From contig NZ_QPJL01000001.1 in assembly GCF_003337565.1 (NCBI RefSeq), forward strand, positions 1-64,000: DNA of 64,000 nt, given 5' to 3'. The DNA is from Paracoccus lutimaris. GTDB lineage: Bacteria > Pseudomonadota > Alphaproteobacteria > Rhodobacterales > Rhodobacteraceae. Of the stretch, positions 34,869 to 44,858 are shown in pieces. The notes beneath the pieces were generated by a model. That model was not told the origin of the DNA. It searched no databases and worked only from the letters and a program-made list of their open reading frames with translations. The position numbers and the translations under genes were made by a program. Position 1 is the stretch's first letter, and every line of letters starts with the position of its first letter.

Positions 34869-35699
34869 CTAGTCCCTGTCGAAGCCGCTGCGGATCGCGG
34901 TCTCGGCGGCGGCGGAAAGCGTCTTGCGCGTCTCGCCCGCGACCGGGATCGGATCATGCAGGCGCACGGTCACCCGACCCTGCGGATATTGCGCCAGCAC
35001 CGCCAGCAGATGCGGCCCCAGATCCATGTCGCCCCACCAGCCGTAAAAGCGCGGATCGCGGCCCCTGGGGGCGTGGTAATGCGCGCTCATCGGCTGGATG
35101 GTGAGGGTTTCGGGCAGGCCCGGGTCCAGAAAGCCCTGAAACAGCGTCGGCTTGAAGGGCAGCACGCGCTGACCGTCGGTGCTGGTGCCCTCGGGAAAGA
35201 ACAGCAGACGGTGGCCGGCGCGGGTGCGGGCGGCGAATTCCTCGGCCTGTTCGCGGGCCAGTTTCGGGTCGCGGGTGACGAAATGGGTGTCGGTGACGCG
35301 GGTCAGGATATTGATGCCCGGCCAGCCCGCGACCTCGGCCTTTGAGACGAAAAACACCGGCATGGCCGCGTTCAGGACGAAGATGTCAAGCCAGCTGGAA
35401 TGGTTCGCGACCACCGCGCCGGACCCGCGCATCGGCACCCCCTGGCGCTGCCATTTCAGCCCCATGATCCACAGGCAGATTCGGCAGACACCCTGCACCC
35501 ATGGCCCGGTCACCGGGCGGCGCGGGCCGGTCAGCAGGCGTTCGGCGAAGCGGATCGGCAGGATCAGCAGCACGCCAAGCGCCAGCACCAGAACGATGCC
35601 GCCGCCGCGCAGCGCGATCAGCACCCAGCCCAGCGGGCCGGGTCGCGGGATGGGCGGCGGCTCTTCGCCACGCCAGGTGGCGCTTGCGCCCTCGCTCAT
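34869..35699 (-). CDS. olsA: Lyso-ornithine lipid O-acyltransferase OlsA
   Basis: 276 residues of the PlsC type. NHSSWLDIF is the HX4D catalytic motif, and [10 protein letters not shown] the acyl-acceptor motif. N-terminal hydrophobic helix at about 24-48 places it in the inner membrane. It overlaps by ATGA with the OlsB-like gene, so it most likely acylates lyso-ornithine lipid; a general 1-acylglycerol-3-phosphate acyltransferase is the alternative. The pair makes phosphate-free ornithine membrane lipids. Confidence 0.85.
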   Translation of the reverse strand: MSEGASATWRGEEPPPIPRPGPLGWVLIALRGGGIVLVLALGVLLILPIRFAERLLTGPRRPVTGPWVQGVCRICLWIMGLKWQRQGVPMRGSGAVVANHSSWLDIFVLNAAMPVFFVSKAEVAGWPGINILTRVTDTHFVTRDPKLAREQAEEFAARTRAGHRLLFFPEGTSTDGQRVLPFKPTLFQGFLDPGLPETLTIQPMSAHYHAPRGRDPRFYGWWGDMDLGPHLLAVLAQYPQGRVTVRLHDPIPVAGETRKTLSAAAETAIRSGFDRD

Positions 35700-36475
35700 T
35701 GCTCCTGCCGGGTCTCGTAGAACTTGCGATGCTTTTGCGACATGGCCTTGGTGTCCAGCAGCAGGAACACGTCGGTCGTGTTGAATTCGTGGTCGATCCA
35801 TGCGCCTTCGCCAATCTGGCCACCCAGCCGCAGATAGGCCTTGATCAGCGGCGGCATGCCCACCATCGCCGCGCGCCGGTCCAGCTGGGGCGCGGCGATC
35901 AGGTCCATGGGCTGATAGGCGTCGGGCAGGGCGCGCGGACGCATCTCGGACGGGGCCAGGTGGTTGTGGTGCAGCCAGCTGAGCGGCTGGGCCAGACGCC
36001 CGGCATCGGTGCCATGGAACGAGGCGACCCCGAACAGGATGTCGATATCGCGCGACAGCACATATTCGGCCAGCGCGCTCCACAGCAACATCAGGCCGGC
36101 GCCGCCGCGAAAGGCCGGATCGACGCAGGAACGCCCCATTTCCAGCAGCGAGCGACCGGAACTGCGCAGGCTGCTCAGGTCATATTCGCTGTCGCAGTAA
36201 AACCGCCCGAAGCGTTCGGCCCGGTCCCCCGGCAGCAGGCGATAGACACCGACGACATGGTCAAGGTCATCGCGCGAGCGGCGGTTGTCCACCAGGATCA
36301 TCTGATCGACGACGGTGTCGAACTCATCGCGTTCCAGCCGGCGCTCATGATCGACCAGCGGGCCGTCGCCGCCCAGCTCCTCGACAAAGACGCGATAGCG
36401 CAGCCGCTGCGCCGCCAGAAGGTCGGTTTCATCGGTGGCCAGCCGGGTTTCGAAAAAGGAGGTCTCGACAGTCAT
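35696..36475 (-). CDS. olsB: L-ornithine N-acyltransferase OlsB
   Basis: 259 residues of the OlsB/hemolysin-like GNAT family. LAAQRLRYRVFVEELGGDG at about 20-38, VGVYRLLPGD, and LEMGRSCVDPAFRGGAGLMLLW are the family motifs. It transfers a 3-hydroxyacyl chain from ACP to the amino group of ornithine to give lyso-ornithine lipid, the substrate of OlsA encoded next. In many relatives the pair is induced by phosphate limitation; no Pho box was identified upstream. Confidence 0.87.
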   Translation of the reverse strand: MTVETSFFETRLATDETDLLAAQRLRYRVFVEELGGDGPLVDHERRLERDEFDTVVDQMILVDNRRSRDDLDHVVGVYRLLPGDRAERFGRFYCDSEYDLSSLRSSGRSLLEMGRSCVDPAFRGGAGLMLLWSALAEYVLSRDIDILFGVASFHGTDAGRLAQPLSWLHHNHLAPSEMRPRALPDAYQPMDLIAAPQLDRRAAMVGMPPLIKAYLRLGGQIGEGAWIDHEFNTTDVFLLLDTKAMSQKHRKFYETRQEQ

Positions 36476-36627
36476 CTTCCAGCCTGAAATCCCGCCTGAT
36501 CGCAGTCATATCCGTGTGGCCTGTGTCTAGGCGGCGGGGGGCGACATTGCAACAGCGTCGCGGTGCCGCATGTTCCCAGGCTACAGCTTTGATAATTGAC
36601 ACACGTAATAGTTGAACTAACCTCGCG

Positions 36628-36816
36628 TTATTCTCTGGAGGACGCATCCGTGACCAGTTCGAGATTGATATGGCGGCCATCGACCACCTGCTTGCCGGCA
36701 TGTGCGAAATTGACCGTGATACGATCCCCGATACGCGACTGGACCTGTCCGGTGCCCCATTCGGGCGCGCCGGGATGGCGGACGATCATACCGGGTTCAA
36801 GAATTTCATTCATCAC
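36628..36816 (-). CDS. DUF3553 family small protein
   Basis: 62 residues, essentially one small beta-barrel domain: LEPGMIVRHPGAPEWGTGQVQSRIGDRITVNF followed by AGKQVVD, like a CarD/UvrD-tail-type Tudor fold. Such small proteins are common in Alphaproteobacteria; a nucleic-acid or RNA-polymerase contact has been suggested for related folds but is not shown. It is divergent from chpT with 37 bases between starts. Confidence 0.82.
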   Translation of the reverse strand: MMNEILEPGMIVRHPGAPEWGTGQVQSRIGDRITVNFAHAGKQVVDGRHINLELVTDASSRE

Positions 36817-36853
36817 ACGCCCTCATATCTGGCAGCAGGCAGGCTAAACATCC

Positions 36854-37510
36854 ATGGACGATCTGACAATCTACCGTACGTCGCGAAACCCGGTCGCTGC
36901 CGGGCCCGAGCATCTTGCCGTATTGCTGGGATCGCGGCTTTGCCACGATCTCGTCTCGCCGCTGGGCGCGATCGGAAACGGTCTGGAGCTGCTGGAACTC
37001 TCGGGCGAGTTTCCCGGAATCACGAACAGCGGTGAGATGGCGTTGATCCTTGAAAGCCTGAATGCGGCGCGGGCGCGGATCCGCTGTTTCCGGGTGGCTT
37101 TCGGTCATGCCGCGACCGACCAGCGGTTGAGCATCGCCGAGATCGCGGCACTTCTGGCCGATGTCGAAAAGGCCGGACGGCTGCGGCTGCGGATCGAGGC
37201 CGAGGGCGACCTGCCGCGCGGCGAGGCACGGATGATCCTGCTGGCGCTGATGTGTCTGGAAACGGCGATGCCCTGGGGCGGCAGCGTTCTGGTCTGTCGC
37301 GGCGCGCAGGGCTGGCGGCTAGTGGCCGAGGCCAGCCGGACCAAGCACGATCCGGCGCTGTGGTCCTGGCTCGATCCCGACCAGCTGCGCGAGCGTCCCG
37401 AACCGACCCCCTCGGAAGTGCAGTTTCTGCTGCTGGGCGGTCTTGCCCGCGACGATGGCCGCCGTCTCAGTTGGGAACTGGACGAGACCGGTGCCGAGAT
37501 TTCCTTCTAG
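36854..37510 (+). CDS. chpT: Histidine phosphotransferase ChpT
   Basis: 218 residues. The phospho-acceptor helix contains LCHDLVSPLGAIGNGLELLE with the phosphorylatable His near residue 32, typical of ChpT; the C-terminal half is a degenerate HATPase-like domain (LGGLARDDGRRLSWEL). It relays phosphate from CckA to CtrA and CpdR, controlling cell cycle or motility in Alphaproteobacteria. The ATG sits just after a divergent DUF3553 gene, as in relatives. Confidence 0.88.
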   Translation: MDDLTIYRTSRNPVAAGPEHLAVLLGSRLCHDLVSPLGAIGNGLELLELSGEFPGITNSGEMALILESLNAARARIRCFRVAFGHAATDQRLSIAEIAALLADVEKAGRLRLRIEAEGDLPRGEARMILLALMCLETAMPWGGSVLVCRGAQGWRLVAEASRTKHDPALWSWLDPDQLRERPEPTPSEVQFLLLGGLARDDGRRLSWELDETGAEISF

Positions 37511-37627
37511 AGGCGCTATCGGTTCCGGCTGACACATATCCAGCCTTGTCATCTGTTCGGTCGCGCCCATCGCCGCATGTGCAGGCCTGAATGCTTTTGC
37601 GGGCAGGCTTGCGCCCGATCCGGTCCA

Positions 37628-38134
37628 TCATCGATTTGGGGCCGAACAGCCAATCCCGGTCATGCGCGCCATGAAATCGGCAGGATCCTCGGGCGGGTTC
37701 ACACCTGTCCAGACGAGCGGCGGCACAAGTCCTGCGCCATCCCCCGGCCCCGATATTGCGGGGATGCTGCCCAGCGACGCGACCAGCCCCGCCGCATCGA
37801 GCCCGCCTTGTGCCGCGTCACGCAGGGCAGGCAGGGCCAGCCCGGCCCAGATGTCGATTTCCGCTCGTCCGGCATCATTCGCGGGGGTCAGCGCGGCCAG
37901 CGGAAACTCCCGCCCCGCCGCATCCTGACTTGGCACGACAAGCAGAGCGAGCGGATGGCCGGCATGGGCGATCAGCCCGCGCAGACCGTCTTCCGGCCAG
38001 CGCTCGGCAGCATCGCCGCAGGCCACCAGCAGCCGGGTCAGCCAGCGATCCAGCACCGGCTGCACCCCGGCGGGCAGGCCGCGCGCGACAAAGTCGCCAT
38101 TCGTGGGCAGCTTGCCAAAAAAGCCGGTGCCCAT
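37628..38134 (-). CDS. tagF: Type VI secretion-associated protein TagF
   Basis: 168 residues, opening with GTGFFGKLPTNGDFVARGLP, the TagF signature, and continuing with WLTRLL and GREFPLAALTPA. TagF is a post-translational repressor of T6SS firing in Pseudomonas, acting with the Fha protein and the PpkA/PppA kinase-phosphatase pair. Those two are not seen in this cluster, so TagF would act with TagH alone. Last gene of the T6SS operon, 3 bases after tssM. Confidence 0.88.
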   Translation of the reverse strand: MGTGFFGKLPTNGDFVARGLPAGVQPVLDRWLTRLLVACGDAAERWPEDGLRGLIAHAGHPLALLVVPSQDAAGREFPLAALTPANDAGRAEIDIWAGLALPALRDAAQGGLDAAGLVASLGSIPAISGPGDGAGLVPPLVWTGVNPPEDPADFMARMTGIGCSAPNR

Positions 38135-38137
38135 GGC

Positions 38138-41100
38138 TCAGAACCCGCGCGGGCAACTGAAGCCCGAGAACATGGTCAGATCAAACGGGTTTTCGACCGA
38201 GTTGGCGCGCAGGTCGAAGCTGGCCGAAAATCCCCGCGCCGACAGGCGCAGGCTGAACACGTCGGGCTGCGCCGACTTGGAGAGCTGACCGCCGCGCAGC
38301 AGCCGCAGGAAGGCCCAGCTGCCGGTCTGCGAGGTGATGACCTCGGCCGAGCCGTCGACGGGCGCGAAGCTCAGCGTGACCATGTTTGTGCCGTCGCGGC
38401 CCGGCCATGTCATCGGCTCGGGGCGGGCGGCGGCATTGAAATAGGTCAGCACCTGACCGTCCACATTCAGCGTCACCCGGCTTGCATTGGCCGACAGGTC
38501 CTTGGGCTCAAGGCTGAAGGCCATGACCGGCCCCGATCCGCCCGGAAACAGCGCGTCGCGCATCGAGCGCGCCCGCTCGAACGGCGCCAGCAGCGCATTG
38601 TCCAGCCCGAAATCGGCCCGCCAGGCCCAAGGCCGCACGGTGGTGTCGATATAGGCCTGAAGGTTGTCGTTGGTGAAGCCGTCGATCAGCCCGCCCGGTC
38701 CGAACAGGCGCTGGAAGTCCTGGGTGTTGACGTCGATGGCCGAGGATTGATCGAAGGGATAGCGCCCCGCCGTCGCCGACTGGCAGAAGGGCTGCACATC
38801 GGCCCGCCAGCGGGCATTCAGCTGGGCGATCACCGCCTCGCGCGTGACGCTGATCGTGTCGCCGGCGATGCCCGCCACCCATTTGTCGATCGGATCGGGC
38901 AGGCGCGCGGCCTCATTGGCGATGCTGCCGGTCAGCTGCGGCAACCCCCCTCGCGCCAGCAGCGCCGATTGCGGGTCGGGGCTGGCGGCGACGGTCTGCA
39001 ACTCGTTGGACAGGGCCGCCAGCGCGGTCACCGCATCCCCCAGCAGCGGCGGCTTGCCGTCCACCTCCTGCACGGTGGCGCGGATCGCGGCGAAATGGTC
39101 GGAAACCGGCTGCCCCGGCGGGGGCGGTGGCGCCTCGGCCTCGGCACCGGGTTTCCCGACGATCTTGCTGCCGGCCTTGACCAGCTTGCCAAGCTTGCCC
39201 AGTTTGGCGGCGGCCTTCATCCCGGCCTGCTGCGCGGCGGCGGTGTCGATGGCCTCAGCTTCGGGCGCGACCGGGCGGGCCAGATCGGTTTCCGCCACCA
39301 CCGCCTCGAGCAGGCGTTTCAGCGCGCTGTCAGCCGAGGACAGGTCCTTGAGATTGCGCTGCGCCTCGGCCAGATCGTTGATCGGCGTCAGCCGGACATC
39401 GCGCAGGAAGCCGTCCCATTGCGCGATGGAATCGTCGTAATAGAGCTTGAGAATATCGGTCTCGAGCGTGTCCGCCGAGGCTTCGGCGCTTTCATTGCAG
39501 CCGCCGGCGAAGACGGCGCGGTCAAGCGTCGCCTGTGCCGCAACCTCGGGCACCAGCGGCAGCACCACCTCGTGAAAGCCCGCATAGGTGAAGGCGCCCG
39601 GCAGCCCCGTGCGCAGCGATTTTTCCGACACCCGCGTCAGGACGCTTGCGCCATTCGGCCCGGCCTTTTCGGCCGGCACCCATTCCGCCAGCCCGGCCAC
39701 CGCCGGGTCCGAGCGCAGGCTGCGATAGGCGCGCACCGCAAGCGGGATGGTGCAGATGCTTTCCAGCGCGACCGCGACCAGTTGCGGATCGGGCTTGATC
39801 TTGCTCTCCTCGGACCGCATCCGGTCGATGGCCGCCAGCTGGTGGTTCAGACTTTCATCGGTCGGGAACGCGTCGATAGGGGCGTATTGCGGCAGCTTCT
39901 CCTGCCAGAAGGCGGCAAGGAAATCGGCGTCATAGGGCGCCTGTCCGGTCAGCATCTGATAGGCTTTCAGCGCATCCAGCAGGAATTCCGGGTCGCGGCT
40001 GTGGCGCCACATCGTCGCCTCGAGCAGGGCGACCATGCGCGGCTCAAGGATATTGCGCAGCGTCCGGTCATAGGCGATCGTGTCGACCTGCTGCAATTCC
40101 GGTCCCGCGCCGGGGCCAAGCGCGGTCAGCGCGCCGACGGGGGCGGGTGTCGCGGCATTCCTGACCTCGGTTGCGGCGTCCAGCGCCAGGTTCAGGTCCA
40201 GCGGATCGGTCGGCGCCTGCCGGGCCGCGATATTGGCGAGCCTCGCGGTCAGATCCGCAAGCTGGCGTTCCTGATCGCGCAGCGCCCCGTTCCAGCGCAG
40301 ATACGAGAACAGAAACAGCGTGCCCAGCAACACGACGACGGCGACCGAGGCGGCCAGCGTGCCGCGCCAGATCCAGCGCCGGCGCTCTTCGGCGCGGGGG
40401 TCGAAGCGGCCCAGCCCGGCCTCGGGGAAAATGACCTCGATCAGCAGATTGCGCAGAAAGAAGCTGCGCTTCTCGCCATGTCGGCGCGCCTCGGGCGCTG
40501 GCGGCGACAGTCCCAGCGATCCGGCGATCCCGGCCACCATGCGGTCGATGGGCGAGCCTTCCTGCGTGGCCGAGGTGAAGTAGATGCCGCGCAGCCACGG
40601 GCTTTCCTCATAGCGGCTTTCGCCGAAGATAGCCTCGACCAGCACTTTCAGGGGGCCGGTCAGCAGGTCAAGCTGCGACGGAAAGCGGAACACCTCTGCC
40701 CGCTGCGACAGCGGCAGATCATCCGCGATGCGCTCGGTCATGCGTTTTTCCAACGCCTCCTGCAGCACCTTCATCTCGCGCTCGACGGTCATTTCATCGA
40801 CCCGATCGGCGGTTCCCAAGGTCGCGCCCCAGACCTGTTCGCGCTGGCGCGAATTCAGATCGCCGAAGAACTCCTCGAATCCGGGAACCAGATCGGCCTT
40901 GGTGATCATCAGATAGACCGGCAGTTTCAGCCCCGTCTCCTGACGCAGCTCGGCCAGGCGCTTGCGGATCTCGCGCCCATGCTCGCGGATCGAGACATTG
41001 TCGCCCGCCAGTTCCTGCACTGACAGGGTCAGGATGACCCCGTTCAGCGCCCGCCGGCCGCGATGGCGGACCAGCATCTGCATGAAGCCTTTCCACTCGG

Positions 41101-41686
41101 CGGCATCGGCGTCGGGGTCGGATTGCTGCTGGACATAGCGCCCCGCAGTGTCGATCAGCACCGCATCCTCGGTAAAGAACCAGTCGCAGTTGCGGGTGCC
41201 GCCGATGCCCTTCAGATCGTCGGAAAGGTCGATCGGGAAATGCAGCCCCGACTGGCGCAGCGCCTTGGTCTTGCCGGTGCCGGGCGGTCCGATGATGACA
41301 TACCAGGGCATGTCGCGCAGGAATTTCCGCCCGCCCAGCTTCGAGCGCTTCATCTGCTCAAGGATGCCCTGGAACTTGCCATGGACCTCGGCCAGGTTTT
41401 CTTCGCCGGGGCCGGCGGTCCGGGGCGGGGCGGCGGCCAGTTCGGTGACAAAGACGCGGTTGGCCGAAGCCGCGCGCATCTGGCGGATCAGCATCGAGAC
41501 CAGCCACAAGATGATGATGACGGCGATCACGACAAGGCGGGTCAGATCCGCCGCCAAAGGCTGCATGTCGCCGACCGAGATCAGCGGCCCGTAAAACCAG
41601 ATCAGGGTACAAAGCACCGCAATCCCGATCAGCGTCCACAGGAAGCGCGAGAACAGGAAGCCGAAGATCTTTTTCAGCACGCGCAT
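38138..41686 (-). CDS. tssM: T6SS membrane protein TssM (IcmF)
   Basis: 1182 residues. N-terminal helices at about 11-31 and 49-66, then a cytosolic domain with Walker A IIGPPGTGKTKAL (131-143) and Walker B VLIDTAG (176-182), a third membrane segment near 430-452, and a large periplasmic part ending with the conserved TssM C-terminal beta domain. TssM forms the trans-envelope complex with TssJ and TssL. Walker A lysine is present. A long open frame runs antisense to this gene but has no codon or domain support. Overlap-free, 3 bases after tssL. Confidence 0.96.
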   Translation of the reverse strand: MRVLKKIFGFLFSRFLWTLIGIAVLCTLIWFYGPLISVGDMQPLAADLTRLVVIAVIIILWLVSMLIRQMRAASANRVFVTELAAAPPRTAGPGEENLAEVHGKFQGILEQMKRSKLGGRKFLRDMPWYVIIGPPGTGKTKALRQSGLHFPIDLSDDLKGIGGTRNCDWFFTEDAVLIDTAGRYVQQQSDPDADAAEWKGFMQMLVRHRGRRALNGVILTLSVQELAGDNVSIREHGREIRKRLAELRQETGLKLPVYLMITKADLVPGFEEFFGDLNSRQREQVWGATLGTADRVDEMTVEREMKVLQEALEKRMTERIADDLPLSQRAEVFRFPSQLDLLTGPLKVLVEAIFGESRYEESPWLRGIYFTSATQEGSPIDRMVAGIAGSLGLSPPAPEARRHGEKRSFFLRNLLIEVIFPEAGLGRFDPRAEERRRWIWRGTLAASVAVVVLLGTLFLFSYLRWNGALRDQERQLADLTARLANIAARQAPTDPLDLNLALDAATEVRNAATPAPVGALTALGPGAGPELQQVDTIAYDRTLRNILEPRMVALLEATMWRHSRDPEFLLDALKAYQMLTGQAPYDADFLAAFWQEKLPQYAPIDAFPTDESLNHQLAAIDRMRSEESKIKPDPQLVAVALESICTIPLAVRAYRSLRSDPAVAGLAEWVPAEKAGPNGASVLTRVSEKSLRTGLPGAFTYAGFHEVVLPLVPEVAAQATLDRAVFAGGCNESAEASADTLETDILKLYYDDSIAQWDGFLRDVRLTPINDLAEAQRNLKDLSSADSALKRLLEAVVAETDLARPVAPEAEAIDTAAAQQAGMKAAAKLGKLGKLVKAGSKIVGKPGAEAEAPPPPPGQPVSDHFAAIRATVQEVDGKPPLLGDAVTALAALSNELQTVAASPDPQSALLARGGLPQLTGSIANEAARLPDPIDKWVAGIAGDTISVTREAVIAQLNARWRADVQPFCQSATAGRYPFDQSSAIDVNTQDFQRLFGPGGLIDGFTNDNLQAYIDTTVRPWAWRADFGLDNALLAPFERARSMRDALFPGGSGPVMAFSLEPKDLSANASRVTLNVDGQVLTYFNAAARPEPMTWPGRDGTNMVTLSFAPVDGSAEVITSQTGSWAFLRLLRGGQLSKSAQPDVFSLRLSARGFSASFDLRANSVENPFDLTMFSGFSCPRGF

Positions 41687-41689
41687 CGC

Positions 41690-43033
41690 TCAGACCTTCT
41701 TCTGCAGTATGATCTCGACCCGGCGGTTGCGGGCCCGGCCGTCCTTGGTGCCGTTATCGGCGATGGATTCGGTCGCGGCCTTGCCTTCCGAGGTCACCAG
41801 CCCCGCCGGCACCCCGGCCTTGACCAGCAGGTCGGCGATGGTCTTGGCCCGCGCCTCGCTGAGACCCTGGTTCGACCGGAACGGGTTCGAGGTCTGGACC
41901 GGAATGCTGTCGGTATGCCCGACCACCCGCACCGAACCGATCAGCTCGGCATTGTCCTTGATGACCGTGGCCACGGACTGGATCAGCGGCACATACCCCT
42001 CGTTCAGATCCGCCCTGGCCGAGCGGAAAACCTCGGGATTGCTGGCCTGGATCACCACCACCGCGACCGAGACATCCTCGCGCCCGGTCAGCGCCGTGGC
42101 GGTATCTTTGGGCGCGGCCCCGGCGAACAGCGGCAGCAGCTCGAAGACCAGCGGCTCGACCGTCAGCGCCGGTGCCGTGACCGTGTCGATCACCGGGCGA
42201 AAGATCTCGGCGCGTTCGGGGGGCGGCAACACGCCGGCCAGCGTGAAAAGCTGCTCGCCGCGACCCGAGAGGCGGATGCCAAGCCCGACATAGATCGCCG
42301 TCACCAGCGCCGCCGCGATCAGCAGGATCGACCAGATCGGAACCACGAATTTCCGGTCCTCGTCCTCGGCGATCACGCCTTGCCAATGCGGGGCCAGCGG
42401 CGGGTCGGCGGTGTCGCGGTCGTGCATGAGCCGCGCCATCTGCGCGCGCAACCGGGCGATCTCGGCCTCGCCGGCGGCGCCGTTGATGCGGTATTTGCCG
42501 CGAAAGCCCAGCGACAGGCACAAAAAGACCAGCTCCAGCAATTGCGGGTCGCGTTCGGGATAGCGCAGCAGGTCCTCGGCCAGTTCAAAGAAGCGGTTGC
42601 CGGCATCGACATTGCCATACATCGAGGCGACCAGCGGTTGGCGCGGCCAGCCGCTTGAGCCGCCCCAGGGGGTGTTGATCGCGACATCGTCCAGAAGCGC
42701 GCCGACGAACCATGCGCCCTGATCGGCCCGACTCAGCGGCACGCCCATCGAGACCGCGCCGTCGCGCGCATAGGTCAGGTTTTCTTGCAGCCGCGTGCGC
42801 AGCAGGTCGGGGTTTTCGGGCGCCATGGCACGCTCAAGCTCGGGGGCGATGCCCAGCAGGGCGGCAAAGGCGCGCACCAGCGGATTGTCACTGGCGCGGC
42901 TTTCGCGCAGCGGCGCATTGCTGGCGGCGGCAGCGGTGGCGGCTGCCGCCGGGCGCGCGCCATTCGACCCTCGCGGACGGATCCGGGTCCGTCCGGCATC
43001 GTCACCCAGTCCAAATGGATCCTCGCTGGTCAT
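41690..43033 (-). CDS. tssL: T6SS membrane protein TssL fused to an OmpA-type domain
   Basis: 447 residues in three parts: a Gly/Ala-rich N-terminus (1-45), a DotU cytoplasmic bundle (about 50-205), one membrane helix (232-253: WSILLIAAALVTAIYVGLGI), and a C-terminal OmpA/MotB-like peptidoglycan-binding domain with VVGHTDSIPVQ, NQGLSEARAK and GRARNRRVEI. This is the evolved TssL that anchors the complex in the cell wall. Partner of TssM and TssJ. It lies between tssK and tssM. Confidence 0.94.
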   Translation of the reverse strand: MTSEDPFGLGDDAGRTRIRPRGSNGARPAAAATAAAASNAPLRESRASDNPLVRAFAALLGIAPELERAMAPENPDLLRTRLQENLTYARDGAVSMGVPLSRADQGAWFVGALLDDVAINTPWGGSSGWPRQPLVASMYGNVDAGNRFFELAEDLLRYPERDPQLLELVFLCLSLGFRGKYRINGAAGEAEIARLRAQMARLMHDRDTADPPLAPHWQGVIAEDEDRKFVVPIWSILLIAAALVTAIYVGLGIRLSGRGEQLFTLAGVLPPPERAEIFRPVIDTVTAPALTVEPLVFELLPLFAGAAPKDTATALTGREDVSVAVVVIQASNPEVFRSARADLNEGYVPLIQSVATVIKDNAELIGSVRVVGHTDSIPVQTSNPFRSNQGLSEARAKTIADLLVKAGVPAGLVTSEGKAATESIADNGTKDGRARNRRVEIILQKKV

Positions 43034-43040
43034 GTCGGTC

Positions 43041-44375
43041 CTATCGGTTCACCGCATAGCAATCGATTTCAGGTTCGCGATCCAGCTTGCCGGCCACGCC
43101 CAGAACAAAGCCCGGCGCCTCGGCCAGCGCCGCGTAATGTTCCGAGCTTCGGTCAAGTTCCAGGCACAGCCGGTCGCCGTCATAGGGAATTTCGCGCGGC
43201 TGCGAGTTCAGCGGCTTCAGCGGAATGCCGGGCAGCTTGGATTTCCACAGCTTGTCGAAATCATCCGCCGCGCCCACCGTCGCCTGATCGACGAAGATCT
43301 TGCGCAGCATCGCCTCGGACATGTCGCCGCCGATGCGCAGCACGATGCGGCTCGACTTGATGATCTCGGGATTGTCGATGCGCACCGTCCAGATGTTTTC
43401 GGAATGGCGCGACACCCGCAGCGCACGCGACTTCGGCTCGACATGGCGCAGGGACAGCACCAGCGACCGCAGCGCATCGGCCAGCGCCGTATAGGCCAGT
43501 TGCGGATCGGCATGGTCATAGACCGGCAGCTCCGCCATGCGCCGCGCCGAGGCGCCATAGGTCGCCATCCGCCCGCCCAGCCCGGCCAGCTCGCCAAACA
43601 GATCCGAAGGGTGGCAATCGTTTTGCGCCAGCAGATGCGCGAGCCGGGGCCGGGCGCTGTTGGCCAACTCAAGGATCAGCAGGTTCTCCATCGAGGCGCC
43701 GGTGCCGCCCAGCACCATCGAGCCATGCGCCTCGGCGATCCGGTCGATCCCGGTCACCAGTTCCTTGAGCAATTGCCCGTACCAGGCCACCGCGCCGATA
43801 TTCAGCGCAGGTGCCAGAAAGCCGCGATCCAGCGCCACCGCGCCATCCGCCGTCAGCCCGGTGATCCGGGCGATGGGCAGCGTGGCATAGCCGCGGGTTT
43901 CCTCGCCCGGCAGCAAGAGTTTGGGCGCAAGCCGCGCCACCTCGATCTCGGTCGGATCGGCCCCGCCACGGATGGCGTCGCGCACGGTGATGTAATCGCC
44001 GCGATAGCGCATCCCCGAGGGCTTGTCATGGGCGGCGTCGATCTCGGCCGCGCCGGCGGTCTCGGCCGGGATCGCCAGATGAACCAGGCCGGCCCCGGTC
44101 TTGGCGCCCGGTGCCACCGGCTCGACCGGGAAGCTGCCTTCGGGGATCGCGAAGACGGTGCCGTCCGGCATGACGCCAGCCGCCGCCGTCAGCGCCATCT
44201 GCCCGGCCTCGCGGGCCTCTTCGTCCAGCTGCAACCCGACAAAGCCGAAGCTTTGCAGCGGCATGGCGCGCAGGGCCTGCCGCAGCAACCAGTCGAAATG
44301 CCGGTCCTGCTGTTGCAGATGCTGTGTCCTGAGGTACTGCCCCTCGGACCAGACGACCTTGTTTCTGTCCGTCAT
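43041..44375 (-). CDS. tssK: T6SS baseplate protein TssK
   Basis: 444 residues. N-terminal VVWSEGQYLRTQHLQQQDRHFDWLL is the family start (normal: xVxWxEGmfLxPqHFQQ). It forms trimers that join the baseplate wedge (TssEFG) to the membrane complex (TssJLM). Length is normal. It is followed 7 bases later by tssL and preceded by the TssJ lipoprotein gene, the usual arrangement. Confidence 0.94.
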   Translation of the reverse strand: MTDRNKVVWSEGQYLRTQHLQQQDRHFDWLLRQALRAMPLQSFGFVGLQLDEEAREAGQMALTAAAGVMPDGTVFAIPEGSFPVEPVAPGAKTGAGLVHLAIPAETAGAAEIDAAHDKPSGMRYRGDYITVRDAIRGGADPTEIEVARLAPKLLLPGEETRGYATLPIARITGLTADGAVALDRGFLAPALNIGAVAWYGQLLKELVTGIDRIAEAHGSMVLGGTGASMENLLILELANSARPRLAHLLAQNDCHPSDLFGELAGLGGRMATYGASARRMAELPVYDHADPQLAYTALADALRSLVLSLRHVEPKSRALRVSRHSENIWTVRIDNPEIIKSSRIVLRIGGDMSEAMLRKIFVDQATVGAADDFDKLWKSKLPGIPLKPLNSQPREIPYDGDRLCLELDRSSEHYAALAEAPGFVLGVAGKLDREPEIDCYAVNR

Positions 44376-44396
44376 GCCGATCCCGCCATTCTGGCT

Positions 44397-44858
44397 TTAG
44401 CCCGTGGTGACCGAAATGCCCTTCGGCCCGACCGAGATTGTCATCGTGGTCGAGGCCGGCGGCACCGTGATCAGCTGGCGCGTGCTGCGCCCGGTCGGGC
44501 TGCGCATGCCGGCGGTCACACCGATGGCGGTCACCCCCGCCTGCACGGTGATCGGCATGGTTACCGGCGTGCCGGGCGACAGCACGATCTGATCCGAGCG
44601 CACCAGCTCGGCGCCCAATGCCGCCGCGGGATCTTGCAGGGCGAAATAGTCGGCGGCGTTGAAGGCGCTCGAGCCCGACATCTGCAGGATGCTCAGCGTG
44701 ACCGGCCGGTCGGCGCCATCGGGCCCCGGATTCATCCCGGCCGCGCCCTGCGCCGTGACCGACAGCACCGTGGGCGGCGGCTCGCCGCCACAGGCCGCCA
44801 GGGTCAGCACCGCCATGCCGGTGGCAAGAAAGCCTCTTCTATGAATTTGACTGGTCAT
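44397..44858 (-). CDS. tssJ: T6SS outer-membrane lipoprotein TssJ
   Basis: 153 residues. A signal peptide with a twin-Arg-like start (MTSQIHRRGFLATGMAVL) ends in lipobox LAAC. The mature domain has the transthyretin-like strand pattern of TssJ, with PVTLSILQMSGSSAFNAADYFAL and LGAELVRSDQIVLSPG. It binds the periplasmic end of TssM. GGAGGAGAAGG directly precedes the ATG at 44858, which settles the start. The gene overlaps the tagH end by 20 bases. Confidence 0.9.
   Translation of the reverse strand: MTSQIHRRGFLATGMAVLTLAACGGEPPPTVLSVTAQGAAGMNPGPDGADRPVTLSILQMSGSSAFNAADYFALQDPAAALGAELVRSDQIVLSPGTPVTMPITVQAGVTAIGVTAGMRSPTGRSTRQLITVPPASTTMTISVGPKGISVTTG

Noticed and set aside
37577-41023. A 1148-codon open frame antisense to tssM
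   Set aside because: It is a low-complexity Arg/Gln/Gly-rich shadow of the GC-rich tssM gene, which has clear domains on the other strand.
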